Of a stretch of DNA of 9,649 nt, positions 1 to 6,201 are shown piece after piece. The DNA is from Verrucomicrobiales bacterium (lineage in GTDB: Bacteria > Verrucomicrobiota > Verrucomicrobiia > Limisphaerales > UBA9464), in contig DLVS01000430.1 in the NCBI GenBank assembly GCA_003445095.1, positions 1 to 9,649 on the forward strand. Reading direction: 5' to 3'. Numbering within the stretch: the stretch's first letter is position 1; each line of letters opens with the position of its first letter. The notes beneath the pieces were generated by a model that saw nothing but the letters and a program-made list of their open reading frames with translations, ran no database searches and was not told where the DNA came from. Both the position numbers and the translations under genes were made by a program.

Positions 1-590
1 GTGCCCAAGACCATCAGATCTTCTCCCCCGGCTCGGGCATCCTGCTTCCCGAACGCCTGCATCTCCCGCAATTCCCCGATCACTCCTCGGTTCAGCGCTT
101 CCCGCAATTGGCGGACCGCCGGACTCATTCGCATGGTGTGTGCCACGGCGACTCTCAATCCCCGGCCGTCAGCCTCGGCCAGAACCGCATCCGCTTCGTC
201 AGGTGACAGCACGAAAGGCTTTTCCACGTACACATGGGCTCCGGCGCGCAGACAACCCAGCGCGATCTCCGCGTGCTGATCTGCGTGTCGCATTGAGATG
301 GAGACCAGCTCGGGCCGTTCTTTGTCGAGGAGCTCTCGCCAGTCTTGATAGGATCGCGGTGCGCCAATGGATTTGGCCATCCTTAGGCGACCTTCTTCGA
401 CCGGATCGGCCAACCCAACCAATTCAATGCCCGAACGACCCGAGAAAATCTCAGCCAATCCATGCCCGTAATCGCCCCGCCCCGAGTGGCCAATCACCGC
501 CGCCCGCAATGGAGCCGCGTCTGCCCGAACCTGCGCAATCGCCGCAGTGGCGGACGTCGCGATCAGAAACTCTCGACGGGACATTCTCAT
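1..590 (-). CDS. Gfo/Idh/MocA-family oxidoreductase, Tat-exported, C-terminus outside the window
   Basis: The visible part is 196 residues, and the gene continues beyond base 1. Residues 4-9 (SRREFL) followed by an Ala-rich stretch form a twin-arginine signal, so export in folded form to the periplasm is expected. A Rossmann segment follows (residues 30-42, AVIGHSGRGDYG), and EKP lies at 123-125 after a hydrophobic strand. EKP is the cofactor/active-site motif of the Gfo/Idh/MocA family, which are NAD(P)-dependent sugar or cyclitol dehydrogenases. The nucleotide loop is GHSGRGDYG rather than a plain GxGxxG, a variant I associate with planctomycete and verrucomicrobial paralogues. The start is ATG at 590; an in-frame ATG at 584 is also possible. 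It begins 20 bp after the PxpBC stop on the same strand, so the two are probably co-transcribed. The substrate cannot be read from sequence. The family call is firm. Confidence 0.93.
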   Translation of the reverse strand, partial: MRMSRREFLIATSATAAIAQVRADAAPLRAAVIGHSGRGDYGHGLAEIFSGRSGIELVGLADPVEEGRLRMAKSIGAPRSYQDWRELLDKERPELVSISMRHADQHAEIALGCLRAGAHVYVEKPFVLSPDEADAVLAEADGRGLRVAVAHTMRMSPAVRQLREALNRGVIGELREMQAFGKQDARAGGEDLMVLG

Positions 591-610
591 GGCGGATTCC
601 GGGTGGTGTA

Positions 611-2188
611 TCACTGAACGAGGCTGAACCGCACGGTTTGCCCCGGACGACACTGAGCCAGGCTAGGTAAATCGCTCGGGTCCACCCAGCCCAATTTCGG
701 ATACCCACCTAGCGTGGGTCCGTCTGGCATCGTCACAATCGGCTGGCCGCCGGCCGGGATTTGAATTGTGCCGGGTAATACGGGCTCGGAAATGATTTGC
801 GCGGATTCCGCCAGCAGCGGTGGGCCCAGGATCCGATATCCCACGCGATCACATTGGCTGCTCACGGTCCACGTCGCTGAAAAGAATTGCTCGCGAGTGG
901 CCTCAGTGAAGGTGTCCCACTGGGGTCCCGGCCACACCCGCAGTGGCGTGTCCCGATTGAACCCGGGAATTTCGGTCCACGGGACCCGACGAGTCGCGGT
1001 GGACGTGGGTGGAACGAATGGCGCGTGAATGGCCACGCCGAGTGTCGAGCCCGTGACCAAGGAGGTTCCAATTCCGGCGCGCGGGTTGGAGCTGGCACTT
1101 CCCAGGAAGCGGTCCGCCGCGAAACCACCAGGGACAGCGAGATAACTCCAGACCCCGTGTGCCCCCGGAGGAAACTCCAGCGTTTCTCCCGCTCGAACAC
1201 GAAAGGCCGACCACTTGGGTCGGGTCGCTGAAAGTGCACCTTCATTCCCCGTGATAGCGACCCAACCATCGTTACGTACACCAAGGCGCTGGCCTTGCAG
1301 GCACAACTCCAAGACCGGAGCGTCGAGCGGATTGTCGAGCAATCGGTTGGCCCAAGCGGCGGCCACGGGATCCATGGCTCCCCCAACCGGCACGCCAAAT
1401 CGCCCGAAGCCTGGTCGCCCCTGATCCTGAAGCGTTAGTCCCAATCCGGTCGCGACAATCTCAAGTACGCCACCGGGGTCTGGCATTGAGGGCAATCCCA
1501 ACGGACCGGGTGCCTTCGCTTCGGACCACGATGCCGCGCTCTCCGACGAAGTGGCGGTGAATCGCACTCGGTCACCGGCTCGCAGTCGAAACATTGTGTC
1601 CACGTCTGGGGCGCCCGCATCGAACAGGCTCTCCGTAGTTGAGCCAATCAAGTTCCACCCTCCCGGACTGGGAATACTGTAAATACCCGTGTGTTCGCCC
1701 CCAATCGCGACGCTTCCCGCTGGCACTCGCGGTCGAGGTGACGGGAGTCTTGCCGTGTGCAAGCGCGAGTCGAGTCCGCCTAAGTACGGAAATCCCGGCG
1801 AAAATCCTAGACAATGCACGCGATACTCGGGAGTTGCGTGGAGGTGAACGACGTCTTCGACTGCCAACCCCGCGAGCTCGGCGACTCGGGAGAGGTCCGG
1901 CCCACGGTAATGAACGGGAATCTCGATCAAGCGGCTGGCGGCAGGCGACCCAGATTCCGATGAGAAGCTCCAAGTGGAATCGCGGAATTGAGCCGTCGCC
2001 GCGCTCATTGCCGCTGGCTCAAACACCAGCAACACCGTCGTGAACGCCGGGACGATCTCGCGCAATCCGGCGGGCGGATCACGCTCCAGTCGGGCAATGA
2101 GACTGCGACTCAGGTCGAATGCCGCGGCGTCCGCCTGTTCCGCGAAGCGCAACAGCAACGCGTGGGGACCATAAGGAATGACGTTCAT
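611..2188 (-). CDS. pxpBC: Fused PxpB-PxpC 5-oxoprolinase subunits (KipI-KipA / allophanate-hydrolase-like)
   Basis: The product has 525 residues. Residues 1-~225 match PxpB/KipI: the N-terminus (MNVIPYGPHALLLRF), a GFSPGFPYLGGL segment at 128-139, and VPAGSVAIGGEHTGIY continuing into SPGGWNLIG at 155-182. Residues ~240-525 match PxpC/KipA, a cyclophilin-like fold: QDQGRPG followed by GVPVGGAMD at 254-273, the SYLAVPGG segment at 348-355, and IPAGGQPIV continuing into GGYPKLG at 477-500. PxpB and PxpC act with PxpA in ATP-dependent opening of 5-oxoproline to glutamate in the cytoplasm. The two subunits are usually separate genes; here they are one polypeptide joined by a ~20-residue Ser/Ala/Pro-rich linker. 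ATG 2188 is chosen because it gives the family's normal N-terminus; GGAG lies ~11 nt upstream. An in-frame TTG at 2266 would add 26 unrelated residues. No pxpA is visible; it may lie left of base 1 or elsewhere. Confidence 0.93.
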   Translation of the reverse strand: MNVIPYGPHALLLRFAEQADAAAFDLSRSLIARLERDPPAGLREIVPAFTTVLLVFEPAAMSAATAQFRDSTWSFSSESGSPAASRLIEIPVHYRGPDLSRVAELAGLAVEDVVHLHATPEYRVHCLGFSPGFPYLGGLDSRLHTARLPSPRPRVPAGSVAIGGEHTGIYSIPSPGGWNLIGSTTESLFDAGAPDVDTMFRLRAGDRVRFTATSSESAASWSEAKAPGPLGLPSMPDPGGVLEIVATGLGLTLQDQGRPGFGRFGVPVGGAMDPVAAAWANRLLDNPLDAPVLELCLQGQRLGVRNDGWVAITGNEGALSATRPKWSAFRVRAGETLEFPPGAHGVWSYLAVPGGFAADRFLGSASSNPRAGIGTSLVTGSTLGVAIHAPFVPPTSTATRRVPWTEIPGFNRDTPLRVWPGPQWDTFTEATREQFFSATWTVSSQCDRVGYRILGPPLLAESAQIISEPVLPGTIQIPAGGQPIVTMPDGPTLGGYPKLGWVDPSDLPSLAQCRPGQTVRFSLVQ

Positions 2189-2262
2189 CGGCGCCGCGAC
2201 TCCGCTGGGGCAACGCGAGTTAAAGTTCCTCCTTCCGACCACGTAAAGAAACGATGAACCAT
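2185..2262 (-). other. Possible 25-codon leader ORF overlapping the PxpBC start
   Basis: An ATG at 2262 opens a 25-codon frame (MVHRFFTWSEGG... ending RRR) whose TGA overlaps the PxpBC ATG as ATGA. A perfect AGGAGG lies inside it (2228-2233), 39 nt before the PxpBC ATG, where no in-frame start codon for PxpBC sits at usable spacing. No Shine-Dalgarno precedes the leader ATG. The geometry would allow translational coupling, but an ORF this short may be chance, and it shows no similarity I recognise. Confidence 0.2.
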
Positions 2263-2275
2263 ACAATCGGTAAAA

Positions 2276-2400
2276 CAGTAGGGATGGCGCGCTGCGCCGT
2301 CCCCGGTCCGGGCGCAGCTCCGGGCCGGCCCTTACGAGTGACGCGTCGAATTTCCCCTCGCGTCACTGCAAAAGGCCGCCGCAACGCGACCGTCCTACCG
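2276..2400. repeat. Palindromic dispersed repeat element, copy 1 (~125 bp)
   Basis: The element fills much of the gap between the beta-CASP gene and PxpBC. The left end begins GTAGGGATGGCGCGCTGCG, and the right end is the imperfect inverse, ending ...CGTCCTACCG. In the centre, AGTGACGCG (2337-2345) and CGCGTCACT (2359-2367) form a perfect 9-bp inverted repeat around a 13-nt loop. The stretch CGCGTCACTGC followed by AAAGGCCG at 2359-2378 recurs at 6269-6288 with one mismatch in 20, and the left end also matches the reverse complement of the right end of the 6202-6315 copy. It has no coding capacity. It behaves like a REP or MITE-type element, and the hairpin could terminate or process transcript between the two minus-strand genes. 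No target duplication is evident. Confidence 0.7.
2337..2367. terminator. Perfect 9-bp hairpin in the centre of repeat copy 1
   Basis: AGTGACGCG at 2337-2345 pairs perfectly with CGCGTCACT at 2359-2367. It lies 58 bp downstream of the beta-CASP stop. No T-tract follows on either strand, so it is not a canonical intrinsic terminator. A role in transcript 3'-end stabilisation or attenuation is only inferred. Confidence 0.3.
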
Positions 2401-2424
2401 GATTCATTCCATCCGAATGTGAGA

Positions 2425-3954
2425 TCACACCTCCTCGTGCTGACCTCGGACCGGAACGACGACCTGCGCTTGGGGACGCGATTGCCGCAAGGTTTCGGCA
2501 AACGCGAGTGATTGGTCTTCTTCGCCGTGAACCACGAAGATCCGTTTCACCGATCCTTGAATTCGGCGCACGTAGTCGGCGAGTTCGGATCGATCAGCGT
2601 GTCCGGAAAGTGCATCGATGGACGCCATGCGCGCGCGGACTTCGACGGGTTCGCCGAAGATGTTGACTGGGTTGCGTCCGGCGAGCAGTTGCGCGCCCAG
2701 GGTGTGTTCCGCGCAGTATCCGACAAACAGCACCAGGTTGTTGGCGTTGCCCAAATTATTGCGCAAGTGATGACGGATTCGACCCGCTTCCGCCATGCCG
2801 GACGCGCTGATGATGATCATCGGCCCGGGTAAATCATTGAGCTTCTTGGAGTGCTCAACGTTCCGGATATAGGTCAGATTAGTCATGTCGAACGGGCTCC
2901 CCTCCTGGATCAAGAACTCATAGGTCGCCTCGTTAAAACACTCAGGATGCAGTCGAAACACCTCGGTGGCATTCACCGCGAGTGGGCTGTCCACGTACAT
3001 CGGGACGGCGGGCAAATGCTCTTCTTCGATGCACCGCTTGAGCCCGTAAACGACCTGCTGGGTTCGACCTACGGCAAACGCCGGAATAATGACTTTGCCA
3101 GCACGCCTCAAGGTGTCAGCGACGTCCTTGAACGCACAAGGACTCTGATCGCGACTTTCGTGCTCTCGGGCTCCGTACGTACTCTCTACTTGCAGAAAAT
3201 CCACTCCTTCCACCACCGCCGGGTCGCGAAGGATCGGATCGCCCCCGCGGCCAACGTCACCGCTAAACAAGTAGCGGAACTGCCGGCCTTTTTCTTTGAT
3301 GTCCAAGACGACTTGGGCGGACCCGAGAATATGTCCGGCGTCCACGAAGGTAACAGTCAGGCCATCGGTCACGGGCACAGCGCGATCGTAGCCGAGGGCG
3401 ACAAATTGACGGGTCACTTGTTCGGCGTCCTGGACCGAATAGAGGGGCGCCACTGGGGGCTCACCTTTCCTGGCGCGGAGTTTGTTCACGAACTCGGTAT
3501 CGGAAAGTTGGATATGCGCGGAGTCCGCTAACATGAGTGCGGCGAGGTCCCGGGTGCCGAAAGTGCAATAAATGCTTCCGCGAAAACCCTGCCGATAGAG
3601 GTTGGGAAAATTACCGCAGTGATCGATGTGGGCGTGGCTGAGGATGGCCGCATCGAGCGTTTGTGGATCGAACGGGAATTCCTTATTGCGAAGAATCGAT
3701 TCGCCCCGTCGGCCCTGAAACAACCCACACTCCAGCAGGACTCGGCGGCTGTTGACCTCGAGCAGATACATCGAGCCGGTCGTGGTGCGCGCGGCTCCGA
3801 GGAACTGGATTTTCATTGGATGGGCAAGCGTTGCCCTGGCGGCCAGCCAGAGTCGAGCCGCGGGGCTGCTTTCTAGCTCGGCGAGGGGCGTTGGTTTCCC
3901 AGTTGGCCGCCTACCCGGTTCTTGGTCCTGATTGGCAAAGAACGGGTCCTTCAT
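2425..3954 (-). CDS. MBL-fold / beta-CASP RNA metallo-hydrolase (exonuclease family)
   Basis: With the start at 3954 the product has 509 residues. The metallo-beta-lactamase core begins at residue 47 (MKIQFLGAARTTTG). The zinc ligands are all visible: HAHIDH at 107-112, the His of DAGHILGS at 208, and the Asp of SGDVGR at 233. The beta-CASP motifs follow: ESTYG near 257-261, the PAFAVGRTQ block near 291-299, and SGHAD with His 452. The C-terminal RMMBL part carries VVHGEED. Family members (CPSF73/YSH1-like bacterial and archaeal proteins) are cytoplasmic RNA endo/exonucleases, so a role in RNA processing or turnover is likely. ATG 3954 is preferred because GAGGTGATC, complementary to the 16S rRNA 3' end, sits 6 nt upstream. 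ATG 3816 would start exactly at the core but has no Shine-Dalgarno. The first 46 residues are polar, Pro-rich and not part of the fold. It is divergent from the rhomboid gene. Confidence 0.95.
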   Translation of the reverse strand: MKDPFFANQDQEPGRRPTGKPTPLAELESSPAARLWLAARATLAHPMKIQFLGAARTTTGSMYLLEVNSRRVLLECGLFQGRRGESILRNKEFPFDPQTLDAAILSHAHIDHCGNFPNLYRQGFRGSIYCTFGTRDLAALMLADSAHIQLSDTEFVNKLRARKGEPPVAPLYSVQDAEQVTRQFVALGYDRAVPVTDGLTVTFVDAGHILGSAQVVLDIKEKGRQFRYLFSGDVGRGGDPILRDPAVVEGVDFLQVESTYGAREHESRDQSPCAFKDVADTLRRAGKVIIPAFAVGRTQQVVYGLKRCIEEEHLPAVPMYVDSPLAVNATEVFRLHPECFNEATYEFLIQEGSPFDMTNLTYIRNVEHSKKLNDLPGPMIIISASGMAEAGRIRHHLRNNLGNANNLVLFVGYCAEHTLGAQLLAGRNPVNIFGEPVEVRARMASIDALSGHADRSELADYVRRIQGSVKRIFVVHGEEDQSLAFAETLRQSRPQAQVVVPVRGQHEEV

Positions 3955-3960
3955 TACACT
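3932..3960 (+). promoter_or_regulatory. Sigma-70-like promoter for the rhomboid gene
   Basis: TTGGCA (3932-3937) and TACACT (3955-3960) are separated by exactly 17 bp. They match the -35 consensus at 5 of 6 positions and the -10 consensus at 4 of 6. Initiation is predicted near 3967, leaving a ~15-nt leader that just includes the rhomboid Shine-Dalgarno. The promoter lies over the first codons of the divergent beta-CASP gene, so the two genes could interfere with each other's expression. The call is from motif spacing only. Confidence 0.5.
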
Positions 3961-3975
3961 GATCACCTCAGAAGG
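3961..3975. promoter_or_regulatory. Back-to-back ribosome binding sites of the divergent gene pair
   Basis: On the minus strand 3969-3961 reads GAGGTGATC, an extended anti-16S match 6 nt before the beta-CASP ATG at 3954. On the plus strand 3970-3975 reads AGAAGG, 6 nt before the rhomboid ATG at 3982. The two sites abut. They fix both starts and leave only 27 bp between the start codons. Confidence 0.75.
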
Positions 3976-3981
3976 CGTTCC

Positions 3982-4857
3982 ATGTTTTTCCTCTTCCCTG
4001 TCTCCGTAGACCATCGTGCTAACGTTCGTCCGCTGGTTACCCTCTGGCTGTTGGGTCTGTGTGTTGGCCTTTACGGCGTCTCATTGTTGGTGTGGATCTC
4101 CGGGGGCGAAGCGCAGCTCGAACACTGGTACGAGGCACTCGCCTTCATCCCAGCCCAGGCCCGACTGCACACTTGGATTACCAACATATTCGTCCACGCG
4201 GGGGTTTTTCATCTCATTGGCAACATGGTGTACCTCTATCTCTTCGGGGCGTGCGTCGAAGATTTGTTAGGTCATTGGAGATTCACTGTATTTTATCTCG
4301 CGGCGGGAATTGTCGCGACCTTGGCTCACGTGATTCTGTCCGGCAAAGGCTTCGCGTCGGAGGTCCCCTTGGTGGGCGCTTCGGGAGCCATCTCGGCCTG
4401 CATGGGCGCGTGTGCCTTGCTCCTCCGAGGAATGAAGATTGAGTTTCGTTTCGTGTATTTCTTCATTTTTGCGGCGGGCGCCAAAACGTTCTTCGTGCCG
4501 AGTTGGTTGATGATGTCGCTCTGGTTTGCTGATGATTTGCTCGGGTTGCTGCTCTCCTTGAATACCGAAGGCGGCGGAATCGCCTTTGGCGCGCATGTCG
4601 GAGGATTCCTGTTTGGGCTGGCCGTTGCCTATGCGGTGCGCCGCAAAGTCGAGCGCGGCGATTTCAGTCCGGAGCCGGTGGCGGAACCAGCGCCGTCCGC
4701 CCTGCCCGCACCAGTTTTCGTCCATTTCGACGGGATTCAACACGGGCCGTTTCCGGTGCACGACGTCTGGCATCAGGTTCGGAACGGCACGATCCCGGCC
4801 GAAGCATTGTATTGGCGCGAAGATCTCCAGCAGTGGCGACCGGTGAATGAGCTGTAA
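3982..4857 (+). CDS. Rhomboid-family intramembrane serine protease with C-terminal GYF_2 (DUF4339) domain
   Basis: The product has 291 residues and about six hydrophobic segments, so it is an inner-membrane protein. Rhomboid signatures are complete: the HAGVFHLIGN block (His 72, His 77, Asn 81), the nucleophile GASG with Ser 134, and the catalytic His 205 in AFGAHVGGF. Rhomboids cut transmembrane substrates inside the bilayer. After the last membrane helix (ending ~219) comes a Pro/Ala-rich linker, and then residues ~246-291 carry the GYF_2 pattern: FDGIQHGPFPVHDV, a G-T-I-P turn, ALYW and a final WRPVNEL. GYF_2 domains are thought to be protein-interaction modules, so the tail may recruit substrates or partners; that is inference. 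ATG 3982 has AGAAGG 6 nt upstream and a sigma-70-like promoter before it. A longer reading from TTG 3922 would run into the divergent gene and lacks support. The physiological substrate is unknown. Confidence 0.95.
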   Translation: MFFLFPVSVDHRANVRPLVTLWLLGLCVGLYGVSLLVWISGGEAQLEHWYEALAFIPAQARLHTWITNIFVHAGVFHLIGNMVYLYLFGACVEDLLGHWRFTVFYLAAGIVATLAHVILSGKGFASEVPLVGASGAISACMGACALLLRGMKIEFRFVYFFIFAAGAKTFFVPSWLMMSLWFADDLLGLLLSLNTEGGGIAFGAHVGGFLFGLAVAYAVRRKVERGDFSPEPVAEPAPSALPAPVFVHFDGIQHGPFPVHDVWHQVRNGTIPAEALYWREDLQQWRPVNEL

Positions 4858-4963
4858 AGAGTCCAGCGAATGGCCACGGACCAATGACGAGCCGGGTAGG
4901 CCGACGTACTCCACTGCGCTTCGCGCCGATCGATACGTTGCGGCCAAGGAGGGCCCTTGCGTT
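4858..4963. other. Intergenic stretch before the inverted repeat pair, no gene seen
   Basis: This is the left part of the 378-bp gap (4858-5235) between the rhomboid gene and the lipoprotein gene. No stable coding frame with a plausible start, no RNA gene and no T-tailed hairpin is visible after the rhomboid stop. CTCCACTGCGCTTCGCGC near 4909 resembles a decayed piece of the repeat unit found at 5059-5097, which is only a weak similarity. Confidence 0.4.
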
Positions 4964-5097
4964 TTGGAGTGCGCCGGCAAAGCGCAGCGGCGACGGCGCT
5001 TTGGCTACCGGACAGTCGTAGAATCATTCGTCGCAAAATCTTAGTGTTTCGCGACGTTCCAAAGCGGAGTCGCGCTTCGCTTGCCTCCGCACTCCAT
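4964..5097. repeat. Inverted pair of ~40-bp dispersed repeat units
   Basis: Unit 1 (4964-5004, plus) starts TTGGAGTGCG and ends GGCGCTTTGG. Unit 2 (5059-5097, minus) starts ATGGAGTGCGGAGGCAAGCG and ends CCGCTTTGG. They agree along their length apart from a few substitutions and two single-base gaps. Between them CGTCGCAAAA (5029-5038) and TTTCGCGACG (5047-5056) form an inner inverted repeat, so the whole 134 bp can fold as one long hairpin. Read on the minus strand, unit 2 encodes MECGGKRSATPLW, a peptide I recall from spurious short ORFs scattered through verrucomicrobial genomes. That recall is not checked here. The unit is unrelated to the GTAGGG elements elsewhere in the window. Confidence 0.7.
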
Positions 5098-5235
5098 AGG
5101 ATTCGCAACCCAAAACGCCCGAAGTCTCTGAAGGCACTTTCGCAACGATTGATCGTCGTCCTCCCCCGGCACCGCCGCCCCTCCTCCATTCATCGCACTT
5201 GGCGACGGAGCCGCGAACGCGTATCGCTGACGGCG

Positions 5236-5631
5236 ATGAACCGATGTGGATGGGGTAGGCAATTGACTGGACTCGTCCTGGTGCTGCTGTTGGGCGGATG
5301 TTCCTCCACGCCCGATGCCAACTCACCCGTCGGGATGGAGTACAGCGGTGGGACCTTAGTTTCGGTTGAGGCGGCGACGTTCCAGCAAGTGTGGCGAGCT
5401 GCTTCGGCGGCGCTCGATGATGCCGATGTGACGATCTTAGATCGTCAAAGAATTGAAAACGGAGGCAAACTTGATGGGCGCACGCCTGATCTCCAAGCCG
5501 TGAGAGTCACTGTGCGAGTGCTCACCGAAAACAAAACGGAGCTGCGTATCCGCATTGATTCGTTAGGTAACTCCGAATTGGCGCGACGCATTTATGCGCG
5601 GTTCAAAATTGCCCTGGGCCCTACCCCGTGA
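5236..5631 (+). CDS. Small DUF3568-like lipoprotein
   Basis: The product has 131 residues. A type II signal peptide is clear: positively charged start, hydrophobic core LTGLVLVLLL, and lipobox LGGC with Cys 22, followed by SSTP. The mature protein is therefore expected to be lipid-anchored in the envelope. The remainder (YSGGTLVSVEAATFQQVWRA, then a D-D-A-D-V region, RVTVRV, TELRIRI, and a final SELARRIYARF helix) resembles DUF3568. This family of small lipoproteins of unknown function is found in Verrucomicrobiota, Planctomycetota and relatives. The family assignment is from recall of pattern and is moderately sure; the lipoprotein call is strong. ATG 5236 is chosen because it gives an ideal signal peptide, although no Shine-Dalgarno is visible. 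The stop overlaps the GTG of the next gene (GTGA), indicating coupled translation. Confidence 0.82.
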   Translation: MNRCGWGRQLTGLVLVLLLGGCSSTPDANSPVGMEYSGGTLVSVEAATFQQVWRAASAALDDADVTILDRQRIENGGKLDGRTPDLQAVRVTVRVLTENKTELRIRIDSLGNSELARRIYARFKIALGPTP

Positions 5632-6197
5632 CCGCTGCCGACGCGTCTGATCTTTGTCTTACGTGTGGACTGTGCTGCGACGGCACGTTGTTTGGCGATG
5701 TCGAGCTCCAGGCTGGTGATGACCGCGCGCGTTTGCGGGCGTTGGGGCTGCCGGTGATCAGATCCCGTTCTGGCCGTCGGCCCTCCCGCTGGCTGCAGCC
5801 CTGCCCGGCGCTAGGCGCAGGTTGTCGCTGTGCCATCTATCGGGAACGCCCGCTTCATTGCCGGGAATTTGACTGCGCGTTGCTCCAATCGGTGAAGGCA
5901 GGCGCGCTGGAAATCGCTGATGCTCGGCGGACAATTCGACAAACTCGGCGACGTGTGGAGACCGTGAAGCGGTTGCTGCGAGAGCTGGGAGACACGCAGG
6001 AACACGACTCCCTGGCCAAACGCTTCCGTCGAACGCGGCGGCGCTTTGAGAATCAGGAATTGGCCGAAGCACCCGACCGAGAGGAGCGACTGGACCAGCT
6101 CGCCGCGCTGACGATGGCCGTCCACGAACTTCAGTTCGCGCTGCGGTTGGCTTTTTATCCGGATCCCGGCGACGGGCCCGGCCAGTATTGCCCATGA
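5628..6197 (+). CDS. YkgJ-family cysteine-cluster protein (putative Zn/Fe-binding)
   Basis: The product has 189 residues. The N-terminus has the family signature CxxCxxCC at residues 10-17 (CLTCGLCC), and further cysteines follow at 59, 66, 68, 78 and 83 (PCP, GCRC, LHCREFDC). The spacing fits the UPF0153/CxxCxxCC family, which is predicted to chelate zinc or an iron centre; the biochemical role is not established. The C-terminal half is Arg-rich and helical (residues ~95-175) and has no recognised domain. There is no signal peptide or membrane segment, so it is cytoplasmic. The GTG start at 5628 overlaps the lipoprotein stop by 4 bases (GTGA), and no better in-frame start exists nearby. The gene ends 5 bp before a palindromic repeat element and is convergent with the phospholipase D gene. 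Confidence 0.9.
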   Translation: MTAADASDLCLTCGLCCDGTLFGDVELQAGDDRARLRALGLPVIRSRSGRRPSRWLQPCPALGAGCRCAIYRERPLHCREFDCALLQSVKAGALEIADARRTIRQTRRRVETVKRLLRELGDTQEHDSLAKRFRRTRRRFENQELAEAPDREERLDQLAALTMAVHELQFALRLAFYPDPGDGPGQYCP

Positions 6198-6201
6198 ATT
6201 G

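Noticed and set aside
862..1398. 178-residue open frame on the minus strand, offset within PxpBC
   Set aside because: It lies in the wrong frame of a clearly recognised gene, is rich in Arg, Pro and Ser as expected of a GC-rich shadow frame, and has no domain.
2851..3531. 226-residue open frame on the plus strand opposite the beta-CASP gene
   Set aside because: It is antisense to a gene with full catalytic motifs and has no recognisable fold; third-position GC bias explains the open frame.
4267..4980. 237-residue open frame on the minus strand opposite the rhomboid gene
   Set aside because: It is a shadow of the rhomboid reading frame with no recognisable domain.
5041..5262. 73-residue minus-strand frame ending in MECGGKRSATPLWNVAKH
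   Set aside because: The recognisable peptide comes from repeat unit 2 and its loop, not from a conserved gene; it also overlaps the start of the lipoprotein gene.
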